From Paguma larvata (taxonomy: Eukaryota > Chordata > Mammalia > Carnivora > Viverridae): DNA of 64,000 bases. Of the stretch, positions 12,595-22,995 are shown one piece after another. How positions within the stretch are numbered: position 1 is the stretch's first letter; each line of letters begins with the position of its first letter. The notes beneath the pieces were generated by a model. The model ran no database searches, was not told where the DNA came from, and was given only the letters and a program-made list of their open reading frames with translations. Made by a program: the position numbers and the translations under genes. The DNA lies in contig CM057826.1 in the NCBI GenBank assembly GCA_030068075.1, positions 115,406,746 through 115,470,745 on the forward strand, written 5' to 3'.

Positions 12595-12895
12595 AAAAAT
12601 TCTATACCTAAAGTTGGTCACTACCACCTAGGAGGAAACTATTAAAATTGTACACGTGATGTTCAGAATAGACAAATCTATAAAGACTGAAGATACTTCA
12701 GTGGTTGACAGGAGCTGGGGACAGGGGTGGCGGGGAGCTGAGAGAAAATGGGGAACGACTGCTGATGGGAAGGAGATTTCTTTGTGGGGATGACGGCACA
12801 ATTCTGTGAATGTACTAAAAACCATTGAACTGGATTCTGTTAGGTGGGTAAACTGTACGGTAAGGTGAATTATACCTTAAATGAATTGATATCTT
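12595..12895 (+). mobile_element. L1 3'-terminal fragment
   Basis: Phrases 'gaatagacaaatctataaag', 'gcttgacaggagctggggac'-like text, 'gaacgactgctgatgggaag' and 'actaaaaaccattgaactgg' match the L1M 3' end. Confidence 0.65.
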
Positions 12896-13524
12896 AACGT
12901 TTGAATTTTTGCCCCACCCCTCCCATTTTAGATGATCAGAATAAGGGTACTCATGCTATCTCATTAAGCAGAAGCCAAATTTATAGCAATAAGTCCAGAA
13001 CCCAACTCTCAAGATGGAAAGAAACAGTTCCTGAAAACCCACACTACTCCTCAAAACCAAAAGCCTAATTCACTTTCATTTCTATGAAACCACATTTGGT
13101 TTGCCACTGGGTCCATGAGACCAGCTATGAAGTCCAGTGCATTCGGCAAGCTTTTCCTGCAAGACAAGAGAGAGAGGCAGCCAGCCCAGCCCCTGAGGGG
13201 GGTAGGGTAAGCTGGCAGGAAGGTTGAAAATTTAAGCCACCAGAACGTTATTAGGAACAGAAAGTATGTTGGGAGGCTTACTACTATTTTCTTTTCACTT
13301 GAGGAACGTTTTTGGCATAACCACAACATTATGCAAACAGGAATAGTAGGACTCTTCCCACTCTAACCAGTGGTTAACACGTACGTAACTGTGTAAGGTA
13401 TCAACGAGTAGCATGAAGAAGGCACACTGCCTAACTCCCTGCACCCAAACCAAAACATGTCCCTCTGTTCTTAGTAACTCTTGCTCTGAGTCTTGACAGC
13501 CCTGAACGCTGGAAGATGGTAATA

Positions 13525-13735
13525 GCTACCAACAAGTGAGCAGTGCTGGGCGCCAGGCTCCAAGTTACGTGCTTTCTTCACAAGCACTGAATCATTTGAC
13601 CTTCACAGCACGAGAAGGTCAGGGTGGCTACTTCAATTTTACATAGGAGGAGCTCAGGCTCAGGGACCTGCCCGAAGTCCACCAGTAAGTGAGGGGGTTA
13701 AGATTGGAACCCAGGAAATCCTAAAACTTAATTTT
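13525..13735 (-). mobile_element. MIR SINE, minus orientation
   Basis: It reads as the reverse complement of MIR: 'gcgccaggctccaagttacg', 'gaatcatttgaccttcacag', 'ggctcagggacctgcccgaa' and 'attggaacccagg'. Confidence 0.75.
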
Positions 13736-14044
13736 ACAAGTAGGAACTTCGTCTCCAGCATCTATGGTCTCTACAGAAAGAAAGAAAGTTTTGAACATAC
13801 TAAATCCTCCCAACTGAGACACTGATTCATCAGGGTAAGAAGAGTCCTGGGCATATGAGTGCGCACAGAAAAGACATGGACAAATCGGGACAGAAAAAGC
13901 TGACTGACAGTCACCAAGGTAGGTCTCAAAGTATTTTCTTGCTTATCTTCTATGTACCCAGACCAGAGGCTTGGATTCCAAGGAAAAATTTCAACAGGGT
14001 TATTTGTTTACCAGATGCTCAAGGGGGTTCAAGAGACAACAGAC

Positions 14045-14200
14045 CTAGACAACAGTTTGGCATGAGGTTTAAGTTAAGCGCAGGCTTTGGAATCAGACAA
14101 CTTGGGTTCAAATACACTTAACTGCTGTGTCACCTTGAGCAGGTGACTGACCTCCCTAACCTTCAGGTTCTTCATAAATAAAATGTAAGGAGGAACAACA
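14045..14200 (+). mobile_element. MIR SINE
   Basis: Forward MIR: 'ggctttggaatcagacaact', 'tgggttcaaatacactt', 'tgctgtgtcaccttgagcag' and a following run equivalent to 'cctcatctgtaaaatg'. Confidence 0.75.
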
Positions 14201-14974
14201 ATGATCGAGCTGAACTTTGGCATTCCCAAAAGGCCCGTTTTATTGCCTCGGATTAATACATAAAAGAAACCTAAATGCGAAGTTCTGTGAATACTAATTA
14301 TAAAATAAAACCATAAAATTTTATAGCCGGAAGAGACTGTAAACGATCTGAACTAGGGTTATCTATATGATTATATATTTATTTTGTGTAATTAGTTTTT
14401 AAAATGCTGACTGTGCATTTTCAGTAGTGAGAAGGATGAACAGAAAAAAACTAATACACAAATACTAAGACGGTAATACACACTGTAAAAGCTCCTAATG
14501 ATAATGGAATGCCTCAAATCAGGGAAAGAGTGATCGACTCCACCCTTTCCACTTAAGAGGTCACACGACCCATTCGAATAATAGTAGCAGTTGAAGCATA
14601 TAGTTAAGAAGTACAGCTCGATATACAAGGATTGGAACATTTAGTTCCTCACTAGTCTTTCCCCTAAGTTACGGGCCTGCTCCATTCCATGAGACGACTT
14701 AAACAACTCTTAAACCCTATTACTGCATTATTCCCTCCTACCCGAAGAATTCTGACACCTGCCAAAGAAAGAGTAGCAGGCAAATAAACTGCCAGTTACA
14801 CAAATGTACCCTACTCACACTCAACACAGACGTACAAACGCAATTCCAAATACTAGCAGGTGAGTCTAGGGGATCCATTCTGGGTGAGTAGGATGGGGAA
14901 GGCTTAAGAGTTCTGTATTAGCAGGAACTCCAACTCGGCTCAGACCATGCAGGGGTTCAAAACTAGGTCCCATT

Positions 14975-15180
14975 GCTAGAGCTGGGTGGCCCTGGACTAA
15001 AGATTCCACCAAGCCTGTTTTCTCATTTGTGAAATGAGTAGCATGAGATAACCCACGGGCAAGGAATCAGTCTCGGTACCACAGGGCAGCAGAATATTCC
15101 CTGCGACGTAGTCAGGGTCCAGGGAGGTAACCAGCGCCCGGCAGGCACTCTGTACGATTGCCGAATAAAGTACAAGCCCA
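14975..15180 (+). mobile_element. MIR SINE, diverged
   Basis: MIR-like text: 'tggccctggactaaa', 'cctgttttctcatttgtgaa' and 'gcccggcaggcactctgtac'. The middle is rearranged or diverged. Confidence 0.5.
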
Positions 15181-15221
15181 ATTAAGGCTGACATGAGATT
15201 GAATCAAAATGCGTGGTCCCA

Positions 15222-15404
15222 GGGGTGCCTGGGTGGCTCAGTCTGTCCGACTGGCTCAGGTCATATCTCAAGGTCTGTGAGTTCAAGTCCTGCGTTGGGC
15301 TCTGGGCTTCAGACTCTGTGTCTCCCTCTGTCTCTGCCTCCACTCCCCTCGCACTCTGTCACTCTCTCTCTCTCAAAAATAAACATTAAAAATAAATAAA
15401 CAAA
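15222..15404 (+). mobile_element. CAN-SINE with internal deletions
   Basis: The head 'ggggtgcctgggtggctcag' and the tail 'aaaaataaacattaaaa' are intact. Segments after the head and before the CT-rich run are shorter than in full copies. Confidence 0.9.
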
Positions 15405-16250
15405 TACTGTGTGCGCCCACCTTTACGTGGGCTCCCAACTCACTCCAAGCCAGGGGTGGAGTGCTGCCTGAACAAGGATGGACATGGACACAGAAGAGTC
15501 ATTCACAAGCTTCAGGTCCATTATGTACCTCTACATTTTTAGAAGCAACAGGATCACAAAATGACATCCCGGGCACCTGACTGCTGTAAGCCTCCTTTAA
15601 AGACGCCTGGGAACGATCCTCACAGGTAGGACCCCACTCTGCCAGTGCAACCTTTCTTAGCTGAAAGGGATCACCTATTAAGAAATCCATCACACAGACT
15701 GGAAAAGAAATGCCAAAAACAGTCCAGGTCCACTATCTTCCTCCGTGTTATTCCTGGTTCTCAAAACTAAAAGATGGACCAAACTATTTTTAAATGGGCA
15801 GACTGAGAAGGCACCAAGAAGGACTGCACAATCCAAAGAGCTCATCCCTAGAACACTCTTGTTTGGCCAGGAGAAACTCTCTGGCTCTGCAAAAGTCAAG
15901 GGAAAATCCCACACAGAATGCAAATTTCACTGCTTCCCTATCAAAAGGAAATAAGTAAAAATAGTTTTATGAAAGGTTCCAGAATCTTTCAGGACGAGCT
16001 GAAACCTCTCCTTTCTGAGTGAGGACGTTGGACATTTCCTTCAAAACCTTGGAGTTTTCAAGGATAATGGAAGAGGTAGAAAGGAGAGCGAGGGAGCGGG
16101 AGAGGGAGACAGTCAGGATATGCTCGTTCTATTTTTAAACCCTCGCCCACAGTTTAGAGTAAAGGAACACTCTGATGCTGTACTCCCACCCCTGTCACCT
16201 TCTGCTAAACACAAGAATCAGAACCTGCACACGTACACGGCCCTGCGTTA
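15405..16250. other. Intron 1 next to the promoter, repeat-free
   Basis: No interspersed repeat is visible from 15.4 kb to the CpG island. A purine-rich run (gagagcgagggagcggg) lies at about 16084-16100. This is a plausible location for promoter-proximal regulatory sequence, but I see no specific element. Confidence 0.35.
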
Positions 16251-16829
16251 CTGGCTGCCAACACTCCCCAGAACCGCGAGCGAAGCGGCCCTTCCACCCA
16301 GCCCTTCTCTGGCAGCGCCGGTGCCTTTCGCAGAACCAGGCGGCCCTGAGCAGGCTGGCGTACAGACAGCGAAGCAATCACCAGCCGCCGTTCCGGAGGG
16401 GAGGCAGCGCCCCCTTGGCAGGGCACGTTTCAGTTCCCCAGCCGGGTACCCAGGGGTGAGCAAGTGTTCTCCCCAAGGGAGCCGGAGTGGTGGACGCGAT
16501 GGGGTTTCCCGACGGGCTGTGGCGCGTGGGGCTCTGGCGTCCCATTCCCGGGACACCTGTGTGCCGCGCACGCCCAGCCCCCGTGCCCCGCGAGCACCGC
16601 TCGCCCTCGGTTACCTCCCAGTCATCCCAGAAAGCCAACGGCTGGGCGGCGGGTCTCCTTCCTCCTCGACTCGCCCATCTTACGTCCCCATCTCGCCGCA
16701 CTGCAAGCACCTACACCCGTCCCTCAGTGACCCCCGGGGCGGAACGGCAGCGGGCGCGCGGGTGCCCAGGGCCGAGAGCCGCCCGACGGCCCTCCCGCCT
16801 CAGGGCCCCGTACCCGCCGGGCTCGGGAC

Positions 16830-16835
16830 ACTCAC
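16830..16835 (-). promoter_or_regulatory. ARHGAP26: Splice donor of ARHGAP26 exon 1
   Basis: The minus strand reads AAGA|GTGAGTGT at the exon end. GT occupies 16835-16834 and GTGAGT is a full consensus 5' splice site. Reading through would replace the conserved Asn-Leu of the family by unrelated residues, which supports splicing here. Confidence 0.9.
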
Positions 16836-16989
16836 TCTTAAGCGCGCTGATGAGTGACTTCCCGTCCTTGATGAGCTCCTTGATGAATTTGTTGGTCTTG
16901 TCCAGCTCGGCTTCGTGCGACTTGAGCGTCTCTCGGAAGTGCGGGCTGTCGAGGCAGCAGTCGCTGAATTCGAGCGCGGGGAGCCCCAT
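16836..16989 (-). CDS. ARHGAP26: ARHGAP26 (GRAF1) exon 1 coding part, start of BAR domain
   Basis: The minus strand reads ATG at 16989-16987 and encodes 51 residues beginning [18 protein letters not shown] and ending [11 protein letters not shown], plus one extra base. This matches the N-terminus of ARHGAP26 as I remember it. The paralogue ARHGAP10 begins MGLQPLEFSDCYLD, so the match is specific. The family product is about 800 residues: BAR, PH, RhoGAP, a Ser/Pro-rich linker and SH3. It is a RhoA/Cdc42 GTPase-activating protein that acts at the plasma membrane in clathrin-independent endocytosis and binds focal adhesion kinase through SH3. The exon encodes only the first turns of the BAR domain. 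The start has a strong Kozak context (A at -3, G at +4). The last base is the first base of an Asn codon, so the phase-1 junction fits the known 'ALKN' continuation. Later exons lie outside the window. Confidence 0.95.
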
Positions 16990-17400
16990 AGTGCCCGCGT
17001 CGCCCAGCCGGGAGGCGCGCCTCCCCCGGCGCCCGGGAGGCCCACAGCCTCGAGCACGCACGCGGCAGGACCCCGGCCGGGACCCCCGACGCCCGCCGGC
17101 TCCACAGGTGTGGCGCCGGCTCGCCCTCCTCGCGGTGTCCGCCGGCACGCACGACTCCTGACCCGCGTGGGGACCCAGCCGAGGGGCGGCTGCTCCCGCG
17201 GCGCGCAACGGAGTGGTGGGCGGGCAGGAAGCGCAGCGGCGGACCCGCGGCGGTGCCGGGAAGCGAGCGAGCAGGCGAGCGAGTGCCACCGCCGCCTCCC
17301 CACCTCCTTCGCCTGTTCGCTCTCCAGCAGCCTCGAGCGCCCTCTCACAGCAGCCTCTGCCGCCCCACCGGCGTCCGGGCCGCTCGAACCTGCTAGCGAT
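16990..17400 (-). other. ARHGAP26: ARHGAP26 5' untranslated region and probable start-site zone
   Basis: This GC-rich stretch lies directly upstream of the ARHGAP26 ATG. No in-frame AUG precedes the canonical start, although the frame is open for about 100 codons back to a GTG at 17289. CCAAT boxes at 17419 and 17490 suggest transcription begins at about 17300-17400, dispersed as usual for a CpG-island promoter. The exact start cannot be read from the sequence. Confidence 0.6.
17218..17225 (+). promoter_or_regulatory. GC box-like site
   Basis: GGGCGGGC lies inside the presumed ARHGAP26 5' UTR. It is a core Sp1-type match, but such matches are expected by chance in a CpG island. Confidence 0.4.
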
Positions 17401-17418
17401 GACCTAATCTCAGCCGGA

Positions 17419-17423
17419 CCAAT
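17419..17423 (+). promoter_or_regulatory. CCAAT box
   Basis: The sequence cggaCCAATCgac is a second NF-Y-like site, about 70 bp from the one at 17490. Paired CCAAT boxes at this spacing are common in TATA-less CpG-island promoters. Confidence 0.55.
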
Positions 17424-17489
17424 CGACACGCCCGTCTCAGCCCGACCCCCCTGCCTCCCGGGGACACCCGGCCATTCCGCGGCCTTGAC

Positions 17490-17494
17490 CCAAT
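17490..17494 (+). promoter_or_regulatory. CCAAT box
   Basis: The sequence gacCCAATCAGCGG matches the NF-Y consensus well, including the 3' CAGC/G flank. It is about 500 bp upstream of the ARHGAP26 ATG, within the CpG island, and reads ATTGG in the direction of the gene. NF-Y sites work in either orientation. Confidence 0.6.
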
Positions 17495-17525
17495 CAGCGG
17501 AGCCTAGAGGTGTGGCCTCGGCCGG

Positions 17526-17535
17526 GGGGCGGGGC
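17526..17535 (+). promoter_or_regulatory. GC box (Sp1/KLF type)
   Basis: GGGGCGGGGC is a perfect consensus Sp1 site at the upstream edge of the CpG island, about 30 bp beyond the CCAAT box at 17490. Confidence 0.6.
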
Positions 17536-18084
17536 CCACGCCACCGCCTAGGTCCGCAACACAAGCTCCGCCTTCTCCCGCCGGCGCTGTATTGCAGACC
17601 CAGAGCCCAAGGGGTGATTGCTGCGGCGCACCGGCCCTTGCCACCCCGGATCGTGCTGGCTTGCCGCGGCCCGGTTCCGAACCTGAGGTGGTGCGTCTGC
17701 AGGTCTGAGAACGGAGGATCCTAAATGTGCGGAACATGAAAAACCTGGGAATTGGGACTGCAATTCATTCAGCCCGCCCTGCACGGCTGAGCAATTGAGC
17801 TTTCACTCAGAATGGACCTCCCTACCCCGGGAGAACTTCCAGCACACGGAACCTCCATGTCAACCCTGGACACACGCTTCTCATTCCAGTCAGAGAATAT
17901 TTACATCTTAAAATGACCAGCTCTTCTTACCTGCCGTCTTCCCGCCCCTCTCCCCCCAAGTCTGTACCCCTCATGGCCACTCCTGCTTAAAACCCGCCCA
18001 CGGCTGCCCCGAATCGTGGGATCTAAAGTCCTTATGAGAATTTCAGTCGCTCGTTGTGTTCCTGCTGGGCATCCAGCAAATTTT

Positions 18085-18290
18085 ACATAATCACGTCCTG
18101 CCTGTAGTCCTTTGATACACTGTGAGCTTCACGACGGCACGGACCACTGCAGTTGTCTTGGGCTCTGCTGCATCCCCAACACCTAGAACAGCGGATAGCA
18201 CCTAGTAACAGATATTGAGAGCTTACCGTGTGCTACGTGCGCTACGCATGCTCCGGTAACTGATAAATATTTGTGGAAAAAATGAATAGC
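18085..18290 (+). mobile_element. L2 3'-end fragment
   Basis: It reads 'ctgtgagcttcacgacggca', then 'cccaacacctagaacagcgg' and 'atagcacctagtaa'. These are the L2 terminal phrases. A similar shorter bit occurs at 18420-18465 (gtgaactcctagagcatagg). Confidence 0.6.
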
Positions 18291-18756
18291 TCTTTTCCTG
18301 TCTACCTCCCCACCTCCCACCCCCAGTGCGCTGCCCTGTTGCCACTCTGTTCCACCACAGGAATCAATTCTGGCAACTCACTTACTGCACTTGTCAGGCT
18401 GGATCCCACAGGGCTGAATTGTGAACTCCTAGAGCATAGGGACTATCCCTGAATAAATTTTTGTATGTCCAGGAACTAGCAGCCCTCCTTCAGTTAAGGT
18501 TTTTTTGTTTGTTTGTTCTGTTTGTCTTAGGTCTGCTATGTGCAGGCACTAAACTAGATGCTAAGGATACTAAGAGGAATAACACAGAATGAACTTAATT
18601 GCTGCTGGGTGGGGTTGGTGGGAGGGACAGGAGAAAAAGCAGCAGCAGCACTGGGCAGTGAGACAGAAGGCCTGGGAGCTTGGGGACATGGGGAAAAGTT
18701 AAAAATTCATGGGCCAGAGAAGCCATCAATGTTGAGAAAGCAATTGATTGGTTCAT

Positions 18757-18782
18757 TAAATGCATAAATGAATGAATGAATG
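18757..18782. repeat. (AATG)n short tetranucleotide repeat
   Basis: About five imperfect AATG units, common at L2/MIR-like 3' ends. Confidence 0.7.
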
Positions 18783-18934
18783 TGATCTATTTGCTGTTGT
18801 ATCTACAAATTTAGACTTGATAGGAGGCCCAAACTACTGATAATTAAAATCCTGAAAATAGTTGTTCTTCCCTTGCCAAGGATGAGAAAGATTTGTTTAA
18901 TGCTATATTTTGAGCCCTTAAAAAGTAGGTGTTC

Positions 18935-19245
18935 TGGTTCTCTACTGATATGTAACAAATCACACCAAAGCTTAATAGTCTAAAACAACAACGGTCTTTT
19001 TATTTTTTCTCATGATCTCTGTGGGTCAGGAAACGGGGAGAGCTTAGCTGGGTAGTTCCAGCCTAGAGTCTCTGGCCGGTGGTTAGCTGAGCGTCTCTCT
19101 CTCTGGGTTCCCTACTTCAGGTTCCTCCCTGCATGGCAGCCTCTGAACCCTAGTGTGAATGTCCTAGTTGACAGGGGGAAAGCTGCATCACCTTCTGTGT
19201 CCTAGCCTTGGAAGCCACACATTCCTACCTCCTTCATTAGCTACA
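18935..19245. mobile_element. Ancient LTR- or DNA-type repeat, family not assigned
   Basis: Text such as 'gtaacaaatcacaccaaagc', 'tctgtgggtcaggaaacggg', 'cttagctgggtagttccagc' and 'cctagccttggaagccacac' is typical of a mammal-wide interspersed repeat. I recognise the pattern but cannot name the family with confidence. Confidence 0.5.
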
Positions 19246-19283
19246 AGCAAGTCAGAAGCCCACACAGATTCAAAGGGAAGTGA

Positions 19284-19380
19284 GGGGCGCCTGGGTGGCT
19301 CAAAAGTGTCCAACTTCAGCTCAGGTCCTGATCTCACAGTCCGTGGGTCCGAGTCCCACACCGGGCTCTGTGCTGACCTG
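19284..19380 (+). mobile_element. Truncated CAN-SINE
   Basis: The copy starts 'ggggcgcctgggtggctca' and stops abruptly after 'gggctctgtgctgacct', without the CT-rich run and A tail. About fifteen bases are missing after the head. The 3' half was lost after insertion. Confidence 0.88.
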
Positions 19381-19554
19381 AAGATCAGGTTGTTGCAGCC
19401 ACGTCTGAAAAACGCAACCTGCCACAGTGGGCCTAGGACATGGCCTTCAGTAAATGTCAAATGAATGAAACAAAACAGGGGCCATGATTATTATCTTCTA
19501 TTGAGGAATACTAGGCAATTGTGCATAAAGTAATACATACGTATAAATAAAATA

Positions 19555-19715
19555 ATAATAATAATGGCTACCATTTCTCGAGCTCTTCGTTTGTGCCAGA
19601 CACTATGCTAAATTATTTACTTCCATGCACTTATACTGGTACTCGGATAATCTCCATTTTTCAGATGAGAAATGGAGGCCCAGAATTGTAACTTAAACCA
19701 GGTTACCTGAGAAGC
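19555..19715 (-). mobile_element. MIR SINE, minus orientation
   Basis: Reverse MIR phrases are present: 'gtgccagacactatgctaaa', 'ggataatctccatttttcag' and 'atgagaaatggaggcccaga'. An AAT run precedes it. Confidence 0.75.
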
Positions 19716-20145
19716 GTGTGTGACACACGCATGGACACAAATGTATACCTTACTATGCCCATTTACAGACAAATCTGTGTGGATAGCATTTCACTTCTTG
19801 TTAGCTTAATCCAGGATTTCCATAAACACCTCCCACACTTCAGGCAATATTATCAGGAAAAGAGAAACAGATGCAGTAGTATCGAGTACAGAAACCGGCA
19901 CATGGCATTTGCTCTTGTCTCTCTCTCCCTAGAAATGAAGCTCCATGAGGTAGAGATTCCAGGTTATCTGCAGCCACAGGCCCAGCTCTGAGAACAGCAG
20001 TGGGTACTTCAGAGGTGCACACTGCCAACAGGAGGGACACAAGCTTATAAGGAAGAAACAGTGACTCGTGGGACAACATAGGTTGTAGCTATGACTGCAA
20101 ATGAAACAGAAATCACCTTCATAGGAAATACAGAAATAACTGAGG

Positions 20146-20335
20146 CAAGGGGCTAAGTCGGTTGGGCATCCGGGTCTTGATTTCAGCTCAGGTCATGATG
20201 TCACAGTTGGTGGGATAGAGGCCCACATGGTGATTCTCTCTCTCCCTCTCTCTCTGCCCCTCCCCCACTCTTGCACGCTCACGCGGGTATGCTCGCTCAC
20301 TCTATCTCCCAAAATAAATAAATAAACTTAAAGAA
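20146..20335 (+). mobile_element. CAN-SINE, diverged head
   Basis: 'gctcaggtcatgatgtcaca' and a CT-rich run with 'ctctctctctgcccctcccc' identify the element. The tail is 'aataaataaataaactta'. The first bases of the head are diverged and parts of the body are missing. Confidence 0.88.
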
Positions 20336-21060
20336 AGATTTAAACAAATTATTTGGCCTACATTCTTAGGGTGATGTCTGAATTCCTTCAAATTAATCAA
20401 ACAATAAGCCCAACTACTTCTATTTTCGGTATCGATGTATTTTTAAATCCGTATTATTTCTGACTTCAGTTGTCCAATTAATTTTACATCTGCATACGAT
20501 GATCTTCCATTTGTAGAAAACCAGAAAGAATTTTAATATATGTTATCTCTGAGCCCACATGAGTGGAGGTGAGCATAGGCCACCCATGGCTCCTGAAGAC
20601 AAACCGGAGAACAGGGCGTGTCTGTGATGAAGGTTCATAAGTCCCCCTGTCACTGAGGACCAGAAATAGATGTAGCCTCTGGGGACTGAGATGGTGACAT
20701 CGGCACAAGATTTCTCTCTCCATCCCACGAGCTGACCTTCCTCTAGGGCGTCTTCATCCTCAGGGGCTCTCTCTGTTCCTCCACGGTTATGTCCAGCAAT
20801 ATTAGCAAGAAGAGAGTTTGCTTTCTAAGAATTATAGCAGAAACTGCAAGACTCAAGCCAGGGGTAAACAGCTCTGCTACTCATGCATAAACCATCGGAG
20901 GAGTTGTGTGCCCAAAGGACAAGCAAAGTGCTGTTAACAGGAAAAGAGGGAATTAATGCCGAATAGGCAGAAACAGTAACATGCGGTACACCTGACCAGG
21001 CCCCCAGCCGCCTCGAAATGAACGTTCCTTCTGCTACTTTTACGTGGTTTTACAATTCTA
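20336..21060. other. Intergenic sequence, no recognised repeat
   Basis: Short minus-strand ORFs occur but none resembles a known protein. Confidence 0.3.
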
Positions 21061-21310
21061 TTTAGCGCATGGTCCTTCTTTTTTTTTTTTTTTTAGTCAA
21101 TACCATATGTTTCTTTACACAGTGACTCCACCTTTGTATTATTACTGGATAAGACACCAGTTTTCCTGTTTTAAGAAATGATTTTGGGGTGATGCTGTAA
21201 ATATTCCATGTATCAATCGTGGCCATAGTTACAGAGGTGTTGACGTATATGGGCACATTTTATTGTGTCTAAACTATACCTCAATAAAGTTGAGGTGAAA
21301 TGTCTCAATA
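21060..21310 (+). mobile_element. L1 3'-terminal fragment
   Basis: It starts next to a T run at 21077-21094 and ends in 'gggcacattttattgtgtct' and 'actatacctcaataaagttg', an L1 terminus with its AATAAA signal. Confidence 0.6.
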
Positions 21311-21339
21311 AATAATTATAAGAAATATTTTAAGAAATA

Positions 21340-21560
21340 GTGATGATAGTACTGATATTAATGATGATATTTATTGAGCTTTTTGTGTGTAGTAGGATCT
21401 AAGTACTTTATCGCATTTTCAACCTTTACTAAAATCCTAGGAAGTAGGTACTGTTTCTCTCCTTATTTCACATATAAGGCAACTAAGGAGGAGAGAAGCA
21501 AGGTACCTAAGGTCACGTCATCAGTAGTGGAACTAGGCTACGAATTCAAATCTATCTGTC
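21340..21560 (-). mobile_element. MIR SINE, minus orientation
   Basis: Reverse MIR: 'gatatttattgagctttttg', 'aaaatcctaggaagtaggta', 'aaggcaactaaggaggagag' and 'taaggtcacgtcatcagtag'. Confidence 0.75.
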
Positions 21561-22029
21561 TTAAATAACTATCTGCATGTAAGAAATATGTAAGAAAGAC
21601 ATTTTATATATCTAAAAATTAATAATAATAGCCAAACCACAAACTGGAATGAGATCGCACATGAAGAGGAGGTATCTCATTCTGAAATATATATGTTTTT
21701 CCAGGACCGTTTCTGGTATGCCCCCAATATATCGATAATCACACAAGCCTCTACTTTGTTTTGGCTTTAAATCAAAGGCCCTGCTGTTGGCGTGGAAACA
21801 ATTGACTGAAACGGACCTGAAATCCTCAATTTCCCTGAAAGAAGAAGGTAATCTATCCTTACAAATCCAATTGCTTGCCAGTTCTTCAGGGAAGGTGGCA
21901 ACACTTAATTAACATTCTTTGGCTCAAGAAATTAATGAAGTTCATATTACTTATAGTATTCATGTCTGTTTTTTATATGTTATCAACAGTTTTTATGTCT
22001 GCTACTTTTTTACTTAATATGCTTTCCTT

Positions 22030-22215
22030 ATTCATTTACTGAGAAAGTACTTACATATCATTTACTATATGCCAGACACTTTCCGAAACACTTTAGAAAA
22101 ATTAATTAGATTAATCTCTTAACGACCCTATCTTCATTTTATAGTGTGGAAACTGAAAGTGACTAACCTAAAGTCATAGTCACTGAACTGAGATTCTAAC
22201 TTATCGGCTAGCTCC
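22030..22215 (-). mobile_element. MIR SINE, minus orientation
   Basis: Reverse MIR: 'catttactatatgccagaca', 'ctcttaacgaccctatcttc' and 'gtggaaactgaaagtgacta'. Confidence 0.7.
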
Positions 22216-22249
22216 AGACTCATGCTAGGTTACTAGTAGAACCTTAAGT

Positions 22250-22620
22250 GCCCACTGAAAGAACTCAATTCCTCAGACTTCTACACGGCTGCTGTTGGCA
22301 TGTGCCATTTTTCTGGCCATTGAGATCACTGGAAATCTGCCAGGTGGGGCTTGGAAAAGTTTTTGGTTTCTTGATAAGGGGACCGCTGACACACACTTTT
22401 TGCCCACCTTGCTTTCCTGTTCTTTTTTCCTAGAACATAGATGTAATGCATTAATGACCGGCAGCCATCTTGTAACCGTGAGGATGAATGCCACGTGCCA
22501 GGTGCCTTGGTGATATCCATGAGCCCGAGAATGCCCACCTACCAATCATGCATCTTATAAGGGAGAAAAGAACACAACCTGTTTAGCCCCATTAATGGAG
22601 TTTTCTGTTACTCAAAGCCA
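22250..22620 (+). mobile_element. Ancient LTR-like repeat, family not assigned
   Basis: Phrases 'gccattgagatcactggaaa', 'cggcagccatcttgtaaccg' and a terminal 'gttttctgttactcaaagcc' follow a common mammal-wide repeat. It is probably the same kind of element as at 41205-41540. Confidence 0.45.
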
Positions 22621-22759
22621 GACATAACCCTACCTGACATAACGCACTAATCACAAAACCTATTGTTTCACCTCCTTTTGAATTTTGGTCATCTGCATTA
22701 ATACACGTTCCTTAGAGAGTTCCCAAACTGGAAAATCATTAGTTTTAAGAAAAGTTTCT

Positions 22760-22939
22760 TGGAGTGCCTGGGAGACATAGCCAGTTAAGCGTCTGACTCT
22801 CAATTTCATCTGAGGTCATGATCTCAGGGTCATGAAATCAAGCCCCACATTGGTCTCCATGCTGAGCAAGGAGCCTGCTTGAGATTCTCTGTCTCTCTCC
22901 CTCTGCCACTCTCCCCTGCTTGCACCCTCAGTCTCTAAA

Positions 22940-22986
<47 letters not shown>

Positions 22987-22995
22987 TTTTTAAAA
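22760..22995 (+). mobile_element. CAN-SINE ending in a tetranucleotide array
   Basis: The diverged head ('ggagtgcctgggagacatag') and the body with 'ctgaggtcatgatctcaggg' are clear. The usual A-rich tail has been replaced by a TAGA array, evidently grown from the tail. Confidence 0.88.
22941..22986. repeat. (TAGA)n microsatellite, about 11 units
   Basis: Forty-six bases of uninterrupted TAGA sit at the 3' end of the CAN-SINE. Pure tetranucleotide arrays of this length are usually polymorphic. Confidence 0.95.

Larger units (their letters stand above)
1..16835 (-). other. ARHGAP26: ARHGAP26 intron 1 (5' part, continues beyond the window)
   Basis: Everything downstream of the exon-1 donor on the minus strand up to the window edge is intronic, and no second ARHGAP26 exon was found. 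The intron is filled mostly with L1 3' ends, CAN-SINEs, an L2, MIRs and simple repeats. A very long first intron is normal for this gene. Confidence 0.85.
16250..17720. promoter_or_regulatory. ARHGAP26: CpG island / ARHGAP26 promoter
   Basis: CpG dinucleotides and GC content rise sharply here, with the densest part at about 16700-17600, while the flanks are AT-rich and CpG-poor. The island covers exon 1, its 5' UTR, the start of intron 1 and about 300 bp upstream. It contains GC boxes and CCAAT boxes, has no TATA box and holds no interspersed repeat. This is the usual layout of a broadly expressed promoter. Antisense transcription from its far side is possible but no second gene can be read. 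The long ORFs on both strands here are GC-rich shadows. Confidence 0.9.

Noticed and set aside
16120..16857. Plus-strand ORF of 245 codons across the CpG island
   Set aside because: High GC content removes stop codons in all frames here. The frame is antisense to ARHGAP26 exon 1 and its Pro/Arg/Ala/Ser-rich product has no domain.
16990..17289. N-terminal extension of ARHGAP26 in frame with the canonical start
   Set aside because: The upstream frame is open for 100 codons, but the apparent first codon at 17289 is GTG and there is no in-frame ATG. The canonical ATG has a strong Kozak context, so the opening is most likely a by-product of GC content.
16915..17724. Plus-strand ORF of 269 codons and minus-strand ORF 16800-17564 (254 codons)
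   Set aside because: Both are GC-rich shadows of the ARHGAP26 first exon and promoter in other frames. Composition is that of translated CpG-island DNA.
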